A stretch of DNA of 5,631 nt, taken from the NCBI GenBank assembly GCA_017619905.1, contig JAFZRK010000054.1, positions 1 to 5,631 on the forward strand, read 5' to 3'. This document shows positions 5,474-5,631 of this stretch, one piece after another. The notes under the pieces were generated by a model that saw only the letters and a list, made by a program, of their open reading frames with translations, was not told the origin of the DNA and searched no databases. Made by a program: the position numbers and the translations under genes. The DNA is from Bacillota bacterium. Its GTDB lineage: Bacteria; Bacillota; Clostridia; Peptostreptococcales; Anaerovoracaceae. Within the stretch, counting starts at the first letter, position 1. Each line of letters opens with the position of its first letter.

Positions 5474-5631
5474 TGATTGATGTTGCTGGACAGCGTCACC
5501 TGAGCGGTGTATTCCACGCCTGCCCTTATGTAGACCACGTTTACGGTATCGCCGTCCTTGTAGGAGACGAGGACCGTGTTGATCTTGTTCATGGTGCCGA
5601 CTTCCGTGCCCGCGACCCTGATGATTATGTC
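5470..5631 (-). CDS. HtrA/DegP-like serine protease, C-terminal PDZ fragment (N-terminus outside window)
   Basis: The last 53 codons of a gene entering from the right edge and ending in TGA at 5472-5470. The visible peptide starts DIIIRVAGTEVGTMNKINTV and continues with SYKDGDTVNVVYIRAG and a VTL strand near the end. This fits the second half of a PDZ domain: G-D-I-I-x-x-V-x-G, then a helix, then G-D-x-V-x-V-x-x-x-R-x-G. PDZ domains of this kind close HtrA/DegP-type envelope proteases, and an HtrA homologue (htrC/yyxA) sits directly before rlmH in B. subtilis. The catalytic trypsin-like domain is not in the window, so the protease assignment rests on the PDZ remnant plus synteny. The stop overlaps the rlmH start by ATGA. 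Confidence 0.8.
   Translation of the reverse strand, partial: DIIIRVAGTEVGTMNKINTVLVSYKDGDTVNVVYIRAGVEYTAQVTLSSNINQ

Noticed and set aside
1..5631. A mobile element, CRISPR array, tRNA/rRNA gene, defence system or other new system.
   Set aside because: No tandem or terminal repeats, transposase, integrase, RNA-gene signatures or unknown gene clusters are visible. Nearly all of the sequence is accounted for by recognised housekeeping genes.

Overview
The window looks like a housekeeping chromosomal segment from an anaerobic, Clostridia-like member of the Bacillota, with a GC content that by eye is clearly above 50%. The evidence is the gene set and order: an HtrA-type protease followed by rlmH, and gdpP-rplI-dnaB followed by a DnaD-domain primosome gene. 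Both clusters are familiar from Firmicutes (Bacillus subtilis has yybT-rplI-dnaC and, nearby, htrC-rlmH). The finer placement is inference. Codon use is distinctive: ATA is a very common isoleucine codon, while TTA, CTA and TCA are absent from the four-gene replication cluster.

Layout, left to right. Positions 4488 down to 1 (minus strand) hold a tight four-gene unit, read right to left: gdpP (c-di-AMP phosphodiesterase), rplI (ribosomal protein L9), dnaB (replicative helicase) and a DnaD-domain replication protein that runs off the left edge. The gaps are 12, 39 and 3 bases, and no terminator is visible between the genes. Positions 4489-4581 are a short divergent regulatory region with two consensus extended -10 promoters facing outwards. 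Positions 4582-4908 (plus strand) encode an ArsR-type winged-helix regulator whose promoter implies a leaderless or nearly leaderless mRNA. Positions 4909-4990 hold a strong rho-independent terminator. Positions 5473-4991 (minus strand) encode rlmH, whose start codon overlaps the stop codon of an HtrA-like PDZ-domain protein that enters from the right edge.

Functionally, the left unit links second-messenger breakdown (GdpP), translation (L9) and replication fork assembly (DnaB plus the DnaD-like protein) in one transcript. RlmH also works on the ribosome (23S rRNA helix 69), and HtrA belongs to envelope protein quality control. The ArsR-type regulator sits back to back with the gdpP promoter, so autoregulation combined with control of the gdpP unit is a reasonable but untested idea. 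I do not see an undescribed defence, mobile or CRISPR-like system here. The points worth a second look are the symmetric divergent promoter, the leaderless regulator, the codon avoidance that leaves a 4.5-kb open antisense frame, and a substitution next to a metal-binding motif in GdpP.
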